From: Puia sp.
GTDB taxonomy: Bacteria > Bacteroidota > Bacteroidia > Chitinophagales > Chitinophagaceae
NCBI GenBank assembly: GCA_031292515.1
Contig: JARLGZ010000037.1
Span: forward strand, 1 to 64,000
Direction: 5' to 3'
DNA: 64,000 nucleotides
The first letter of the stretch is position 1. Each line of letters begins with the position of its first letter. A program made the position numbers and the translations under genes. The notes beneath the pieces were generated by a model that was not told the DNA's origin, ran no database searches, and saw only the letters and a program-made list of their open reading frames with translations. This document shows, piece after piece, positions 54,714 to 64,000 of the stretch.

Positions 54714-56429
54714 ATGAAGGGTAGTTTGAAGGGGATGATGATCCTGTTTCTGTTGGCAGCGGGAATTTCTGGCGTTGATGCACAGGGCACTTCGGTGAAG
54801 ACGGAGTTGCCGAAAGGATGGCATCTGATGGATAAAGAGACGGATGGTTTTTACGGGATCAGCCTGGACAAGGCCTACCATTTCCTGCAGGCGAAAAAAT
54901 TAAAAAGCAAGACGGTACTCGTCGCTGTCATCGATTCCGGGGTGGATACCTTGCATGAGGACCTGAAAAGCATTCTTTGGGTAAACCCCGGTGAAATCCC
55001 GGGTAACGGAATCGACGATGACCACAATGGCTATGTGGACGATGTGCATGGCTGGAATTTCCTGGGTGGAAAAGACGGAGAGAACGTAAAGGACGATTCA
55101 CAGGAAGAAGCGCGCGTATATTACCAGTTCAAAGAACAATTCGGCAAAGATTCCCTGGATACCGCGGCATTGACTGATGATGACAAGGATCATTATAAGA
55201 TGTGGCTGAAAGCCCGCAAAACGATCATCGGGGACGGGACCGATAATGGGATCGATCCGATCCTGCTTCGGCGGGCCCTCAACGCCTGGACCAAAAGCGA
55301 CAGCGTCCTTCAAAAAGCCATGGGTAAAACGGAATATACCGGTAATGAACTCGACAGCTTCAAAACATCCGTGGCAGAAATCAGGACGGCGAGGTCCATC
55401 TTCCTGTATCCTTTCGAGGCCAATAAGATCATGGATATGACCAACAAGACCTTCCTCAGTGAATTCGGAGAACAGGTGGTATCCGAGGAAAAGAAGGCGG
55501 CCGTCAAAGAGAGCCCTCCCGAGAACTACCGTAAGGAGATCGTAAAGGACAACGAATCCGATATCAATGACCGGTATTACGGGAACAATGATGTGATGGC
55601 GGGAGATCCCCTTCACGGTACCCATGTCTCGGGCATCATCGCCGCGGCAAGGAACAATGGCAAGGGAATCGATGGCATCGCTGGCAATGTCAGGATCATG
55701 ATGATCCGCGCCGTGCCCAATGGCGACGAACATGACAAGGATATATCGCTGGCCATCCGTTATGCCGTGGATAACGGCGCCAGGGTCATCAATATGAGTT
55801 TTGGGAAAAATCTCTCCCCGGAAAAGACCTGGGTGGACGATGCGGTAAAATATGCGGAAAGCAAAGGCGTTCTCCTGGTTCATGCAGCGGGAAACGACTA
55901 TGCCGACGTGGATACGGTGGACAATTTCCCCAACCCGAATTTCAAGGCTTCCCACGAGCATGCGGATAATTGGATTACCGTTGGCGCCAGCAGCGATCCC
56001 CTCGCCGAGCCCGGGTTCAGGAGTTACACGGCATCTTTCTCAAACTACGGGAAAAGAGAAGTCGATGTATTTGCCCCCGGAACGCGCATCTACTCCACCC
56101 TTCCCGGCAACCATTACGATAATGAGGCAGGGACCAGCATGGCTGCGCCGGTGGTGACCGGGGTAGCGGCCCTGATCCTGGAATATTATCCGGCGCTGAC
56201 ACCCGCCCAGGTGAAATATTGCATCGAGAAATCGGCGGTCTCGCCGCAGGCAAAAGTATACCGGCCGAATGCAGATGAAGAGAAGATAAAATCCTCTTTC
56301 GCGGAACTCAGCAAGTCGGGGGGTATTGTAAATGCCTATGTTGCCGTAAGACTGGCGGATGAGCTCAGCGCCAAAACCGGTAAAAAAGCGCTCCCGGTGA
56401 AGCCGGCGCTGAGAAACAAAATTGATTGA
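54714..56429 (+). CDS. Secreted subtilase (S8 serine peptidase)
   Basis: 571 residues with a signal peptide (cleavage near VDAQ ~24). Catalytic triad: Asp74 in AVIDSGVDT, His301 in LHGTHVSG, Ser475 in GTSMAAPVV, with the oxyanion Asn in HAAGNDY (~394). The Asp-His distance is ~225 residues, far above the usual 30-40, owing to a ~190-residue mostly helical insert. A signal peptide and no propeptide-like region suggest periplasmic or cell-surface action. Substrate unknown. Confidence 0.9.
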   Translation: MKGSLKGMMILFLLAAGISGVDAQGTSVKTELPKGWHLMDKETDGFYGISLDKAYHFLQAKKLKSKTVLVAVIDSGVDTLHEDLKSILWVNPGEIPGNGIDDDHNGYVDDVHGWNFLGGKDGENVKDDSQEEARVYYQFKEQFGKDSLDTAALTDDDKDHYKMWLKARKTIIGDGTDNGIDPILLRRALNAWTKSDSVLQKAMGKTEYTGNELDSFKTSVAEIRTARSIFLYPFEANKIMDMTNKTFLSEFGEQVVSEEKKAAVKESPPENYRKEIVKDNESDINDRYYGNNDVMAGDPLHGTHVSGIIAAARNNGKGIDGIAGNVRIMMIRAVPNGDEHDKDISLAIRYAVDNGARVINMSFGKNLSPEKTWVDDAVKYAESKGVLLVHAAGNDYADVDTVDNFPNPNFKASHEHADNWITVGASSDPLAEPGFRSYTASFSNYGKREVDVFAPGTRIYSTLPGNHYDNEAGTSMAAPVVTGVAALILEYYPALTPAQVKYCIEKSAVSPQAKVYRPNADEEKIKSSFAELSKSGGIVNAYVAVRLADELSAKTGKKALPVKPALRNKID

Positions 56430-56463
56430 TTCTTTTCTTATTTATGTAGGTTTACAGAAAAAA

Positions 56464-56979
56464 ATGGTCGCCGGAAAAGACATCGTGGCTGCTGAATTCT
56501 ATCTTCGGTATATCGGGATCGTCAGGGAAGAGGATGTGTTGAAAGCTCTTAAGAAGAACACCCGGATGGCAAAGAAAATGCTGCGGGATATCCCCCGAAA
56601 AAAAATCGATTTTGCCTATGCGGAAGGCAAATGGACGATCAAAGAAATACTGCAGCATCTTATAGACGCGGAACGTGTATTCACTTACAGGGCACTCAGT
56701 TTTGCCCGTAAAGACACTACCCCGCTTCCGGGCTTCGACGAGAATAACTGGGCCTCTGCTGTCAGTCCCCGCGTCGCCTCCCGTAAATGGAAGGACCTGG
56801 TGGAAGAGTTTTCAACTCTTCGTGAATCTACCGAATCGCTTTTCAAATCCTTTAACCAGGAGGAACTCCGCACCGTTGGCGTCGCCAGCGGGCATCCTCT
56901 CAATGCGCTGGCTCTGGGCTTTATCATCGCGGGGCACTTTGCGCACCATGCCGGCGTCATCAAAGATAGATATTTATAG
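56464..56979 (+). CDS. DinB-superfamily protein
   Basis: 171 residues from ATG 56464 (an earlier in-frame start would overlap the subtilase end). DinB four-helix fold: WTIKEILQHLIDAERVFTYR with the metal His, a middle GFDENNWA, and the C-terminal AGHFAHHAGVIKDRYL with two His ligands. Members bind divalent metal and include thiol transferases using bacillithiol or mycothiol; here BshC at 33637 indicates bacillithiol is made. Exact role unknown. Confidence 0.85.
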   Translation: MVAGKDIVAAEFYLRYIGIVREEDVLKALKKNTRMAKKMLRDIPRKKIDFAYAEGKWTIKEILQHLIDAERVFTYRALSFARKDTTPLPGFDENNWASAVSPRVASRKWKDLVEEFSTLRESTESLFKSFNQEELRTVGVASGHPLNALALGFIIAGHFAHHAGVIKDRYL

Positions 56980-56999
56980 TGAAGACCGGGATCGGTATA

Positions 57000-58130
57000 A
57001 TGACTGAAATGCGCAGGCACCGGATCGCCGTCGGCTGCTATTTTTTCCTGGCGGGGCTCTGTTTTTCAAGCTGGGCGTCGCGTATTCCCGATATCCGCCA
57101 ACAGCTCCATCTCAACAATGCCGGTCTCGGCGCCGTCCTTTTGGCGCTTCCGGCCGGGCTGATGACCTCTCTCCCCATAGCCGGCTGGATGGTGGCAAAA
57201 TTTGGCAGCCGGCGGGTGGCTATTCTTGCCGCCATCGCATATCCCGCCATCCTGCCTTTTCTGGGATTATCCGCTACCACCTGGGAACTGGTTGGATGTC
57301 TTTTTCTTTTTGGCGTCAGCGGCAATATGCTGAACATCTCGATGAATACCCAGGCGATCGGTACGGAACTCCTGTACCGGCGTTCGATTATGGCTTCTTA
57401 TCATGGCATCTGGAGCCTGGCCGGGTTTTCAGGCGCCGCTATCGGCGTTTTGCTTACGGGGCTCAGCCTGGTTCCTTACCGGCACTTCCTGGTCATTACC
57501 GCCCTGGCCTGGCTGCTCGTAGGCCTGTCGTATCCATGGTTGCTGGCACACGATGAAGACGGACAGGATGACCGCCCGATATTCGCGCGACCGGATCGTT
57601 CCCTCATCAACCTGGGGATCATCGCATTTTGCAGCATGATCTGCGAAGGGGCTATGGCGGACTGGAGCGGCGTATACTTCCAAAGGGTCATCCAGCCCGG
57701 CCCTGGGCTCGTCGCGGCGGGCTATACGGCCTACACCGCTACAATGGCATCGGGCCGTTTTATCGGCGATTGGCTGGCGACCCGGCTGGGCACCCGGAAA
57801 ATTCTGCGGGCCAGCGGTATCCTCACCGCGTCAGGGTTGCTCCTGGCGGTCTTTTGTCCTTACTTTATTACCGCCATCATCGGATTTCTGCTGGTAGGCG
57901 CCGGCGTTTCATCGGTGGTGCCCCTCGTATATGGTTCGGCAGGGCGATCGAAGACGCTCACGCCCGGCGCTGCCCTGGCCGCGGTTTCGACGATAGGCTA
58001 TCTGGGCTTTCTACTGGGCCCTCCGGGCATCGGTTTTATCGCACAAGCCAGCAGCCTCAAATGGTCTTTGGGCCTGGTGGCGCTTTTGGGCTCTGTGATC
58101 GCGCTGATGGCCGGCAAACTGGAACGCTGA
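57000..58130 (+). CDS. YbjJ-like MFS transporter
   Basis: 376 residues from ATG 57000 (an overlapping GTG at 56979 is less likely). 12 spans with the YbjJ-type head FFLAGLCFSSWASRIPDIRQ, the AGWMVAKFGSRRVAIL loop and SGNMLNISMNTQAIG. Members transport unknown small molecules. It directly follows dinB by ~20 bp and is probably in the same transcript. Ends 62 bp before a bidirectional terminator. Confidence 0.8.
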   Translation: MTEMRRHRIAVGCYFFLAGLCFSSWASRIPDIRQQLHLNNAGLGAVLLALPAGLMTSLPIAGWMVAKFGSRRVAILAAIAYPAILPFLGLSATTWELVGCLFLFGVSGNMLNISMNTQAIGTELLYRRSIMASYHGIWSLAGFSGAAIGVLLTGLSLVPYRHFLVITALAWLLVGLSYPWLLAHDEDGQDDRPIFARPDRSLINLGIIAFCSMICEGAMADWSGVYFQRVIQPGPGLVAAGYTAYTATMASGRFIGDWLATRLGTRKILRASGILTASGLLLAVFCPYFITAIIGFLLVGAGVSSVVPLVYGSAGRSKTLTPGAALAAVSTIGYLGFLLGPPGIGFIAQASSLKWSLGLVALLGSVIALMAGKLER

Positions 58131-58191
58131 GAAAGGGAATGTCTGCTCTTTTACCGGATTGCGGGGCCCATTGGACCTATTAAATAAAAAC

Positions 58192-58210
58192 TCCCGGACG
58201 GGCCGGGAGC
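58192..58210. terminator. Terminator between MFS gene and tail-specific protease gene
   Basis: CTCCCGG (58192-58198) and CCGGGAG (58204-58210), 5-nt loop, flanked by AAAAA on the left and a T-rich stretch on the right, so it can serve both converging genes. Confidence 0.65.
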
Positions 58211-58268
58211 TGTTTATATTGATCGTTTAAACCTGACGGTGCATTTTACTCCGCCTCACAGTTACCTG

Positions 58269-60425
58269 TTATTTGTTATATACGAGGTTCTTGTTCGTAA
58301 TCATATCATCCACTACGTTCACTGCTTCCCCGATATAGATATCTGTTTTGAGACCTTTTAACCATTCCTGGAAACGATCCGCCTTGCCTTTGTCCGAATC
58401 GTATTTGCCGGCGTCTTCGGGGAGTGCGCTGACATTCATATCCGTTTTCAACTTGCTGGCCGACTCGATCTGCTTAATGGTGGATTTGATCTGCTTCTGC
58501 TCGTCCCTGTATTTCTCCAGGTTGAGCGGGAAGACTTTGTCATTCTCCTTGTTCAGCCATTCCGCGGAAGTGTGGATCTGGTTAAAGGCGGTGTTGTTCT
58601 TCAGGCGCTCCCTGCTGTACTCCTTGATCATATTCATGTCATAGGCGTATTTCCAGGTGCTGTAGTCGGCTTTCTGGATTTCATCCCAGGGTAATGCATC
58701 CGCATTGTCCTTTTCACGGATCTTGGAGTACTCGTAGGTATCCGGCAGCACGATATCGGAAGATACACCCTTCAACTGGGTGGATCCGCCGCTAAGACGA
58801 TAGAATTTCTGAAGGGTGATCTTGATGGTACCCAGTTCGCTGTTAGGTTCCATGAATCCCATGGTTTTGTCCAGGCCGATGGGACGCTGGACGGTGCCCT
58901 TGCCGTAAGTGGAAGTACTGCCGATGATGACTCCTCTTTTGTAATCCTGTATGGCTGCGGCGAAGATCTCCGAGGCGGAAGCGCTAAGCTCGTTCACCAT
59001 GACGGCAAAAGGACCGTCATAGAGGACGGAGGGCTTGTCACGGTCATTCAGGATCTGGGGCTTGGTATCGCGGTCCTTGACCTGCACGACCGGTCCCTGA
59101 CCAACGAACAGCTGTGCCATTTTTACCACATCATATAAAGAACCGCCCCCGTTGAAACGCAGGTCAAGGACGATGCCATCGACTTTCTCCTGCTTTAGCT
59201 TGATGACTTCGTTCGCGACGTCTATCGAACAGCGGTTGCCTTTCGGATTATCGAAGTCTGCATAGAACTCCGGTAAATAGATATAACCGATTTTACCTTT
59301 CTCACTGTTTACGATGGCGCTGCGGGCAAAAGTCGTTTCATCCTGCACGATCTCGTCGCGGATGAGGGATACGGTTTTAACCGAGCCGTCTATCTTTTTC
59401 AGGGTGAGTTTTACCTCGGTCCCCTTGTTGCCGCGGATCAGCTTCACCGCATCTTCCACCAGGTAGCCGGTGAGGTCTACGGGTTCCTGGCTGCCCTGTC
59501 CTACTTTCATGATGATGTCTCCGGCAGTGATCTGGCCGGATTTAGAAGCAGGGCTGCCTGTGATCAGGGTGGTGATTTTAATATTACCGTCTTCGTCGCG
59601 CAGGGAAGCGCCGATGCCGAAGAAACGGCCGCTCATCTGTTCGTCGAAATACCTCTTTTCCACCGGCGGAAAATAATCCGTGTGGGGGTCCATCGACTGT
59701 ACGATGGTCTGTACGAAGAGGTTGAAACGGTCGTCATCATTCACTTTTAGTTTCAGCCGCTCGTAGAAATGGTCCATGACCTTGGATGCCTTGTCCCGGG
59801 CCTCTTTTTCCAGTTCTTCGTTGGTCCTGGCCACGAAGCCGGTCTTGCCTTTGGAAGCCTCCTGCTGGTCCAGCAAGTCGGAATACCTTTCGAGGGTCAG
59901 GTATTTCAGCCGTTTCCGCCAGGCTTCCTTGCGATCCGCATCCGTTTTTGGGAAATCCACCTTGTCGTAGTCGAGGACGGCATATTCGTCCTTTTTGAAA
60001 TCGAATGGCTGCGAGAGGATCTCTTTGTAAAGGGATTCGGTCTCCGCCAGTCTTTTCTTGTAGATTTCGGAGACGGCCGGGACAAACTGGATGGCGGTTT
60101 TTCCCAGGATCTCGTCGTCGATACGAGTTTCGTATTTGCTTTTCAGATCGTCTACATCGGATTGCAGCAACACATTCTTCTCGACATCCGTCTCCGCCAG
60201 GTATTTTTTGAATATCTCTTTGGAGAATTTGTCGTTGATCTCTTTAGGACTATAGTGGATCTCGGTAAGCATCTCTCCTACATCACGCAATATCTTTTCA
60301 TATTTTGTCGGAGGGGTTTTGCCAATGCCTAATGTCCTGAAGGCCACAAAAACGCCAGCGCCCAGAATCAACAGGACGATCGGGAGGTTCCTTTTACTGA
60401 TCATATACTTAAACACTTTTAACAT
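58269..60425 (-). CDS. Tail-specific (carboxy-terminal processing) protease, S41
   Basis: 718 residues from ATG 60425 (a second ATG eight residues later, MISKRN, is close). One N-terminal signal or anchor span (LPIVLLILGAGVFVAF), a long N-terminal helical region, a PDZ domain (~240-330, ASLRDEDGNIKITTLITGSPA), the S41 core with LRFNGGGSL, the catalytic Ser in ELSASASEIFAAAI and Lys in GKGTVQ, and a C-terminal helical domain. This is the Prc/Tsp type, which trims or degrades envelope proteins from their C-termini. It ends at a bidirectional terminator. Confidence 0.92.
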   Translation of the reverse strand: MLKVFKYMISKRNLPIVLLILGAGVFVAFRTLGIGKTPPTKYEKILRDVGEMLTEIHYSPKEINDKFSKEIFKKYLAETDVEKNVLLQSDVDDLKSKYETRIDDEILGKTAIQFVPAVSEIYKKRLAETESLYKEILSQPFDFKKDEYAVLDYDKVDFPKTDADRKEAWRKRLKYLTLERYSDLLDQQEASKGKTGFVARTNEELEKEARDKASKVMDHFYERLKLKVNDDDRFNLFVQTIVQSMDPHTDYFPPVEKRYFDEQMSGRFFGIGASLRDEDGNIKITTLITGSPASKSGQITAGDIIMKVGQGSQEPVDLTGYLVEDAVKLIRGNKGTEVKLTLKKIDGSVKTVSLIRDEIVQDETTFARSAIVNSEKGKIGYIYLPEFYADFDNPKGNRCSIDVANEVIKLKQEKVDGIVLDLRFNGGGSLYDVVKMAQLFVGQGPVVQVKDRDTKPQILNDRDKPSVLYDGPFAVMVNELSASASEIFAAAIQDYKRGVIIGSTSTYGKGTVQRPIGLDKTMGFMEPNSELGTIKITLQKFYRLSGGSTQLKGVSSDIVLPDTYEYSKIREKDNADALPWDEIQKADYSTWKYAYDMNMIKEYSRERLKNNTAFNQIHTSAEWLNKENDKVFPLNLEKYRDEQKQIKSTIKQIESASKLKTDMNVSALPEDAGKYDSDKGKADRFQEWLKGLKTDIYIGEAVNVVDDMITNKNLVYNK

Positions 60426-60563
60426 ACAATACCAAAAATAACGATTAAATGAATGGTATGTTGCAAAAGTCATGCACTTTTAACATTCGCATTCGGGAAT
60501 TGTACAAGCGGAAAAGACAGGCCGGGATTGGAAACAAACGATCCGCGAGCCGGCGAAAAAACA

Positions 60564-60592
60564 AAAAGCCGGTGAATCATTCACCGGCTTTT
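60564..60592 (-). terminator. Intrinsic terminator of tRNA-His
   Basis: 12-bp perfect stem (AAAAGCCGGTGA / TCACCGGCTTTT, 5-nt loop); on the minus strand it is followed by TTTTTGTTTTTT. It lies ~10 bp past the tRNA 3' end. Confidence 0.85.
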
Positions 60593-60602
60593 CTTCGGGC
60601 AG

Positions 60603-60677
60603 GGTGACTGATGGGGTTCGAACCCACGACCCCCAGAACCACAATCTGGTGCTCTAACCAACTGAGCTACAATCACC
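60603..60677 (-). tRNA. tRNA-His (anticodon GTG)
   Basis: The minus strand folds as a cloverleaf: acceptor GTGATTG with CAGTCAC (one G-T pair), D-arm GCTCAGTTGGTTAGAGC, anticodon arm CCAGA-TTGTGGT-TCTGG with anticodon GTG, and T-arm GTGGGTTCGAACCCCA-type. An extra G at -1 pairs with C73, the histidyl identity element. CCA is not encoded and would be added by tRNA nucleotidyltransferase. Confidence 0.95.
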
Positions 60678-60800
60678 GTTTGGACGGCAAAATTAATAGA
60701 ATTCTGTTTTCCTTCAAAAACTATCTTCAAAAACTATATGCATTATTTGCTTTTTCACGCATAAATTCCTGTTTCTTTGCAGCCTTAAACGACAAGTCTG

Positions 60801-61406
60801 ATGAGCTGGTGGCTTTATACCATACCGTTTATCTCCGCATTTATCCACTGGCTTACAATCTGGATGGCCTTGAAGCTATTGTTCCATCCCCGGAATCCCA
60901 AGCGGATCCTGGGATTCACCCTGCACGGGGTTTTCCCCAAGAGGCAGGGGCAGATCGCGGAGAGCCTGGGACGGATCGTGGGGCAGGAATTGCTGTCCTT
61001 CCAGGATATCGAGCAGACGATCGCGAACCCCGAAAACGTTAAGAAGATACTTCCCCATGTCGAACAGCATATCGACCATTTTTTGCGGAATAAGCTAAAG
61101 GAAAGCATGCCCGTGATCTCGATGTTTATCGGAGACAAGACCATCACCCAGCTAAAGGGCGTATTCATGCAGGAACTGGAAGAGCTGTTTCCCGTGATCA
61201 TGAAAAACTATGTAGCTAACCTGAAAAACGACCTGGACCTCGAAAGGATCGTCGTCGATAAGATCACGAATTTCTCTTCGGATAAACTGGAAGCCATGCT
61301 CAACCAGATCCTCACAAAAGAGTTCCGTTTCGTCGAAGTCATCGGTGCGGCGCTCGGATTTTTTATCGGGCTCCTGCAGATATTCCTCACTTTGCTGATG
61401 AAGTAG
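60801..61406 (+). CDS. DUF445 membrane protein
   Basis: 201 residues. One N-terminal span (SWWLYTIPFISAFIHWLTIWMALKLLF) with the DUF445 motif HPRNPKRILGFTLHGVFPKRQGQIAESLG, a helical middle and a C-terminal span (AALGFFIGLLQIFLTLL). The family (YheB/YjiN-related) is membrane-anchored and poorly characterised. Starts ~120 bp after the tRNA, on the opposite strand. Confidence 0.8.
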   Translation: MSWWLYTIPFISAFIHWLTIWMALKLLFHPRNPKRILGFTLHGVFPKRQGQIAESLGRIVGQELLSFQDIEQTIANPENVKKILPHVEQHIDHFLRNKLKESMPVISMFIGDKTITQLKGVFMQELEELFPVIMKNYVANLKNDLDLERIVVDKITNFSSDKLEAMLNQILTKEFRFVEVIGAALGFFIGLLQIFLTLLMK

Positions 61407-61608
61407 CCATGCCGTTGAAACAGTTCAGTGCCGGTCCTGTACTCCGAAGTACTGACCGACAGGCGGTTATTCCAAAAAACAGGGGCATTGCCGGGGGAAC
61501 GGATATTGCGTTAGCCCTTCTATATCGTAATACTGCCGTTTGTATAGATTGAGGCGGTTTAGTACCGGTTTTGCTTACAATTTTGCAGCACAAACGAATA
61601 TTCAACGA

Positions 61609-64000
61609 ATGAGAAAAATTGGGATATTGCTTTTACTGGCCGCAGGGTGTTATTCAGGTTTTGCACAGATACCGGGTGGCGGCGCGGGAGGAAGAAGGCC
61701 GGGCGGCGGACAGGCTAATATAGGCCATTTTTATGGCAAGATCGTCGATTCGAAAACAGGAAAAGGCATTGACGGCATCTCGGTTCAACTCGTTCAAAGC
61801 AAATTCGACACCGTCACGCGGACCAGGAAGGACGTGGCTATCGCGGGTATGATTACAGGCAAGAAGGGCGATTTCAGCCTGGAGAACCTTCCCTTGTTTG
61901 GCAACTTTCGCCTGAAGATTACCGCTGTCGGGTATGGTACCTATGATCAGAAAGTAGCTTTTGACATCAAAGCGCCCGGCAGTGGCGGAGATGTTCAGGC
62001 GGCGCTTGCCGGTGCCGACAAGGACCTGGGAAACATCAAACTTGCCGCCGATGCGCAAACGCTCGGCGAAGTCACGGTGACTGCCTCCAAGCCCCTGATC
62101 CAGCTGGGTGTCGACAGGAAAATTTACAATGTTGAAAAAGATATATCGGCCTCGGGCGGATCGGGCCTCGACGTCATGAAAAATGTGCCCTCGGTAAACG
62201 TGGATATAGACGGGAACGTCACCCTGCGCAACAGTACCCCGACGATCTTCGTCGACGGGCTACCGACTACGCTGACGCTGGACCAGATCCCGGCCGACGC
62301 CATCCAAAGCGTGGAGATCATCACCAACCCGGGCGCCAAATACGATGCGTCGGGCGGGACTTCCGGCATCTTAAACATCGTCCTTAAAAAGAACCGGAAG
62401 ACCGGTTACAACGGAGCCGTCAGGGCAGGCGTCGATCAGCGCGGCAAGATGAATCTGGGCGCAGACCTCAACGTAAAACAGGGCAAAGTCAATGTCTTCG
62501 GAAGCGTCAATCTCAACCAGCGAAAGAGTATCACCTCCCCGGATCTGACCACCCGCAGCTCTTTTTTCACCCAGCCCTACAACAATTTGAACGAATCCGA
62601 TTACAGCGTCAGTAAGGGCTATTTCGAATTTGGCCGCTTAGGCCTGGACTACCTGATGGACAACCGCAATACCCTCTCGTTGTCGGGTACGATCGTGCAC
62701 GGCAAGTTTACGCCTTATATCAACAGCGATATCTATATCGATTCCCTCTACCCCTCCGGTACCAAGACCTCCTATACCCGCAGGCTTTCCAATACCGATG
62801 CCGACTTTAACAACAAGGGCGCCATGCTCAGCTTCAAACATACCTTCCCCAAACAGGGCGAGGAACTGACGGCCAACGCGAACTATAGCAGGAGCGTCAA
62901 TGCGAATAACAACCTGATCAATTCCAGCTATTACAACGAAGTGGGCGGCCTGCTGAGCTCCACGTACGATCAGCAGCAGATAGGCTCCGGAACCAATCAA
63001 AATGTTACCGCCCAGGCGGATTATACGCTTCCGCTTTCCGAAAAATCCAAGTTTGAGACAGGCGCCAGGGTAGCCGCAAGAGATAACAACAGTGTCAACG
63101 ATATCGGTGTGATCGCCGGAGGCAAGTTCGAACCCCTTCCGCTCCTCTCCTCCAGCTATGACTATAAGGACAGGGTCTATGCGGGATATGCAACCTATTC
63201 GAACGCTATCAGGAATTTCACCTACCAGCTGGGTCTGCGGGCGGAAAGTTCAAACTATCACGGCACTTCCAATTCAACCGTCGTTGACGGCCTCGGCAAT
63301 CAGAAAGATACGGTGGTCAACTTCAGTACCCAATACCCGATCAGCCTTTTCCCAAGCGTTTTCCTCACGCAGAAACTGGGCGGGGACCAGGATATCACGC
63401 TCAACTATACGCGGCGTATCGATCGTCCGGGATTCAATCAATTGTTCCCGTACACCGACTACTCCGATTCGGCGAATATCAGCAGGGGTAATCCGGCTCT
63501 GAAGCCGCAATTCACCAATTCGTTCGAGCTGGCTTATGAGAAGAATTTCCCCAACAACAATACGCTGATCGCCTCCGTATACTACAAGTATACTACGGAC
63601 CTGATCACCCGCACTTCGGTCGGCGACATCAATCCCTATTCTCACGATTCCATCCTGGTGAATACCTATATCAATGCGTCTTCGGCCTATGTCGGCGGGT
63701 TCGAGGTCATCAGCCGCAATAGCATCACCCGTTGGTGGGATGTCACCAGCAACGTCAATATCTTTGTGTCCAGGATCAACGCCGACAACCAGGCTTCGAA
63801 AGGCGATACGATCACTACGCAGGGGCAGACCTCCAGCTGGTTCGGGAAGATCAACAACTCTTTTAAGATCGGCAAGAAATTCACCTTCCAGCTCTCCGGC
63901 GACTATACGTCGAAGACGATCCTTGCACCCGGCGGCAGCGCGGGTACGTCCAGCAATACGAGCGGCAGGGGCTTCGGCGGGACCGTAAGCGGCAGCGCCC
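61609..64000 (+). CDS. TonB-type outer-membrane beta-barrel receptor, 3' end outside window
   Basis: 797 residues visible, no stop before the window end. Signal peptide (~20, GFAQ), a Gly/Arg-rich short segment (GGGAGGRRPGGGQ), a carboxypeptidase-regulatory-like domain (~38-130, GKIVDSKTGKGIDGISVQL), a TonB-plug-like domain with IFVDGLPTTLTLDQIPADAIQSVEIITNPGAKYDASG-type sequence (~200-265), then an outer-membrane protein beta-barrel. This is the OMP_b-brl_3 group, close to SusC-like receptors but without a SusD partner in view. Substrate unknown. Upstream of it 61407-61608 holds no gene. Confidence 0.87.
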   Translation, partial: MRKIGILLLLAAGCYSGFAQIPGGGAGGRRPGGGQANIGHFYGKIVDSKTGKGIDGISVQLVQSKFDTVTRTRKDVAIAGMITGKKGDFSLENLPLFGNFRLKITAVGYGTYDQKVAFDIKAPGSGGDVQAALAGADKDLGNIKLAADAQTLGEVTVTASKPLIQLGVDRKIYNVEKDISASGGSGLDVMKNVPSVNVDIDGNVTLRNSTPTIFVDGLPTTLTLDQIPADAIQSVEIITNPGAKYDASGGTSGILNIVLKKNRKTGYNGAVRAGVDQRGKMNLGADLNVKQGKVNVFGSVNLNQRKSITSPDLTTRSSFFTQPYNNLNESDYSVSKGYFEFGRLGLDYLMDNRNTLSLSGTIVHGKFTPYINSDIYIDSLYPSGTKTSYTRRLSNTDADFNNKGAMLSFKHTFPKQGEELTANANYSRSVNANNNLINSSYYNEVGGLLSSTYDQQQIGSGTNQNVTAQADYTLPLSEKSKFETGARVAARDNNSVNDIGVIAGGKFEPLPLLSSSYDYKDRVYAGYATYSNAIRNFTYQLGLRAESSNYHGTSNSTVVDGLGNQKDTVVNFSTQYPISLFPSVFLTQKLGGDQDITLNYTRRIDRPGFNQLFPYTDYSDSANISRGNPALKPQFTNSFELAYEKNFPNNNTLIASVYYKYTTDLITRTSVGDINPYSHDSILVNTYINASSAYVGGFEVISRNSITRWWDVTSNVNIFVSRINADNQASKGDTITTQGQTSSWFGKINNSFKIGKKFTFQLSGDYTSKTILAPGGSAGTSSNTSGRGFGGTVSGSA

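Overview
The window comes from a Bacteroidota chromosome, most likely of the Chitinophagaceae type. Evidence: several promoters match the Bacteroidota -7 box TAnnTTTG, the order rpmB-rpmG-DUF4295-ftsY is present, and TonB-dependent receptors, two LytTR-type two-component pairs, a YfhO membrane protein, BshC (bacillithiol), KGSADH-type and ALDH7-type aldehyde dehydrogenases and a tail-specific protease are all found. No rRNA, CRISPR array or intact transposase was seen. There is one tRNA (His).

Layout. (1) 1-5.5 kb is visibly AT-richer than the rest and looks like a worn accessory or defence island: a reverse-transcriptase-like gene cut off by an IS200/REP-type palindrome, a decayed PD-(D/E)XK nuclease, two different two-gene nucleotidyltransferase modules with toxin-antitoxin architecture, and a divergent HxlR regulator/SDR pair with a shared inverted repeat. 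(2) 5.5-15.6 kb is the GC-richer core: a Tet-type MFS pump, a DUF1801 protein, then a same-strand run of an exported SelA-like PLP enzyme, a cytochrome c/quinoprotein dehydrogenase-like lipoprotein and an exported amidohydrolase, followed by acetate kinase and phosphoketolase. (3) 15.6-23 kb, minus strand: DUF1566 protein, TlpA-like thioredoxin, LytS-like kinase, LytTR regulator and YfhO. (4) 23-32.5 kb: a Gfo/Idh/MocA oxidoreductase, an outer-membrane-protein relic, a pentapeptide protein, a sulfatase, a thiol-redox group (DsbA-like, peroxiredoxin), FabF, an unusual Nramp-type transporter and phosphoglycerate mutase. (5) 32.6-41.8 kb: quinone oxidoreductase, BshC, KGSADH, RimO, NhaA, a small outer-membrane protein, FtsY and the small ribosomal proteins. 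(6) 42.1-51.3 kb: ppk1-ppx, panB, a TonB-dependent receptor and a second LytS/LytTR pair. (7) 51.5-64 kb: ALDH7-type dehydrogenase, OmpA-family protein with calcium-type repeats, subtilase, DinB, MFS transporter, tail-specific protease, tRNA-His, DUF445 protein and a TonB-type outer-membrane receptor cut by the window end.

Functionally, most of the core is housekeeping (lipid, translation, polyphosphate, pantothenate, thiol redox, envelope maintenance). The most distinctive pieces are the exported PLP enzyme/cytochrome/amidohydrolase set with a phosphoketolase-acetate kinase pair directly downstream, the two nucleotidyltransferase modules (one with a clean 10-bp inverted repeat just upstream, one with a substituted GG motif), and a perfect intrinsic terminator that abuts the start codon of the ALDH7 gene.
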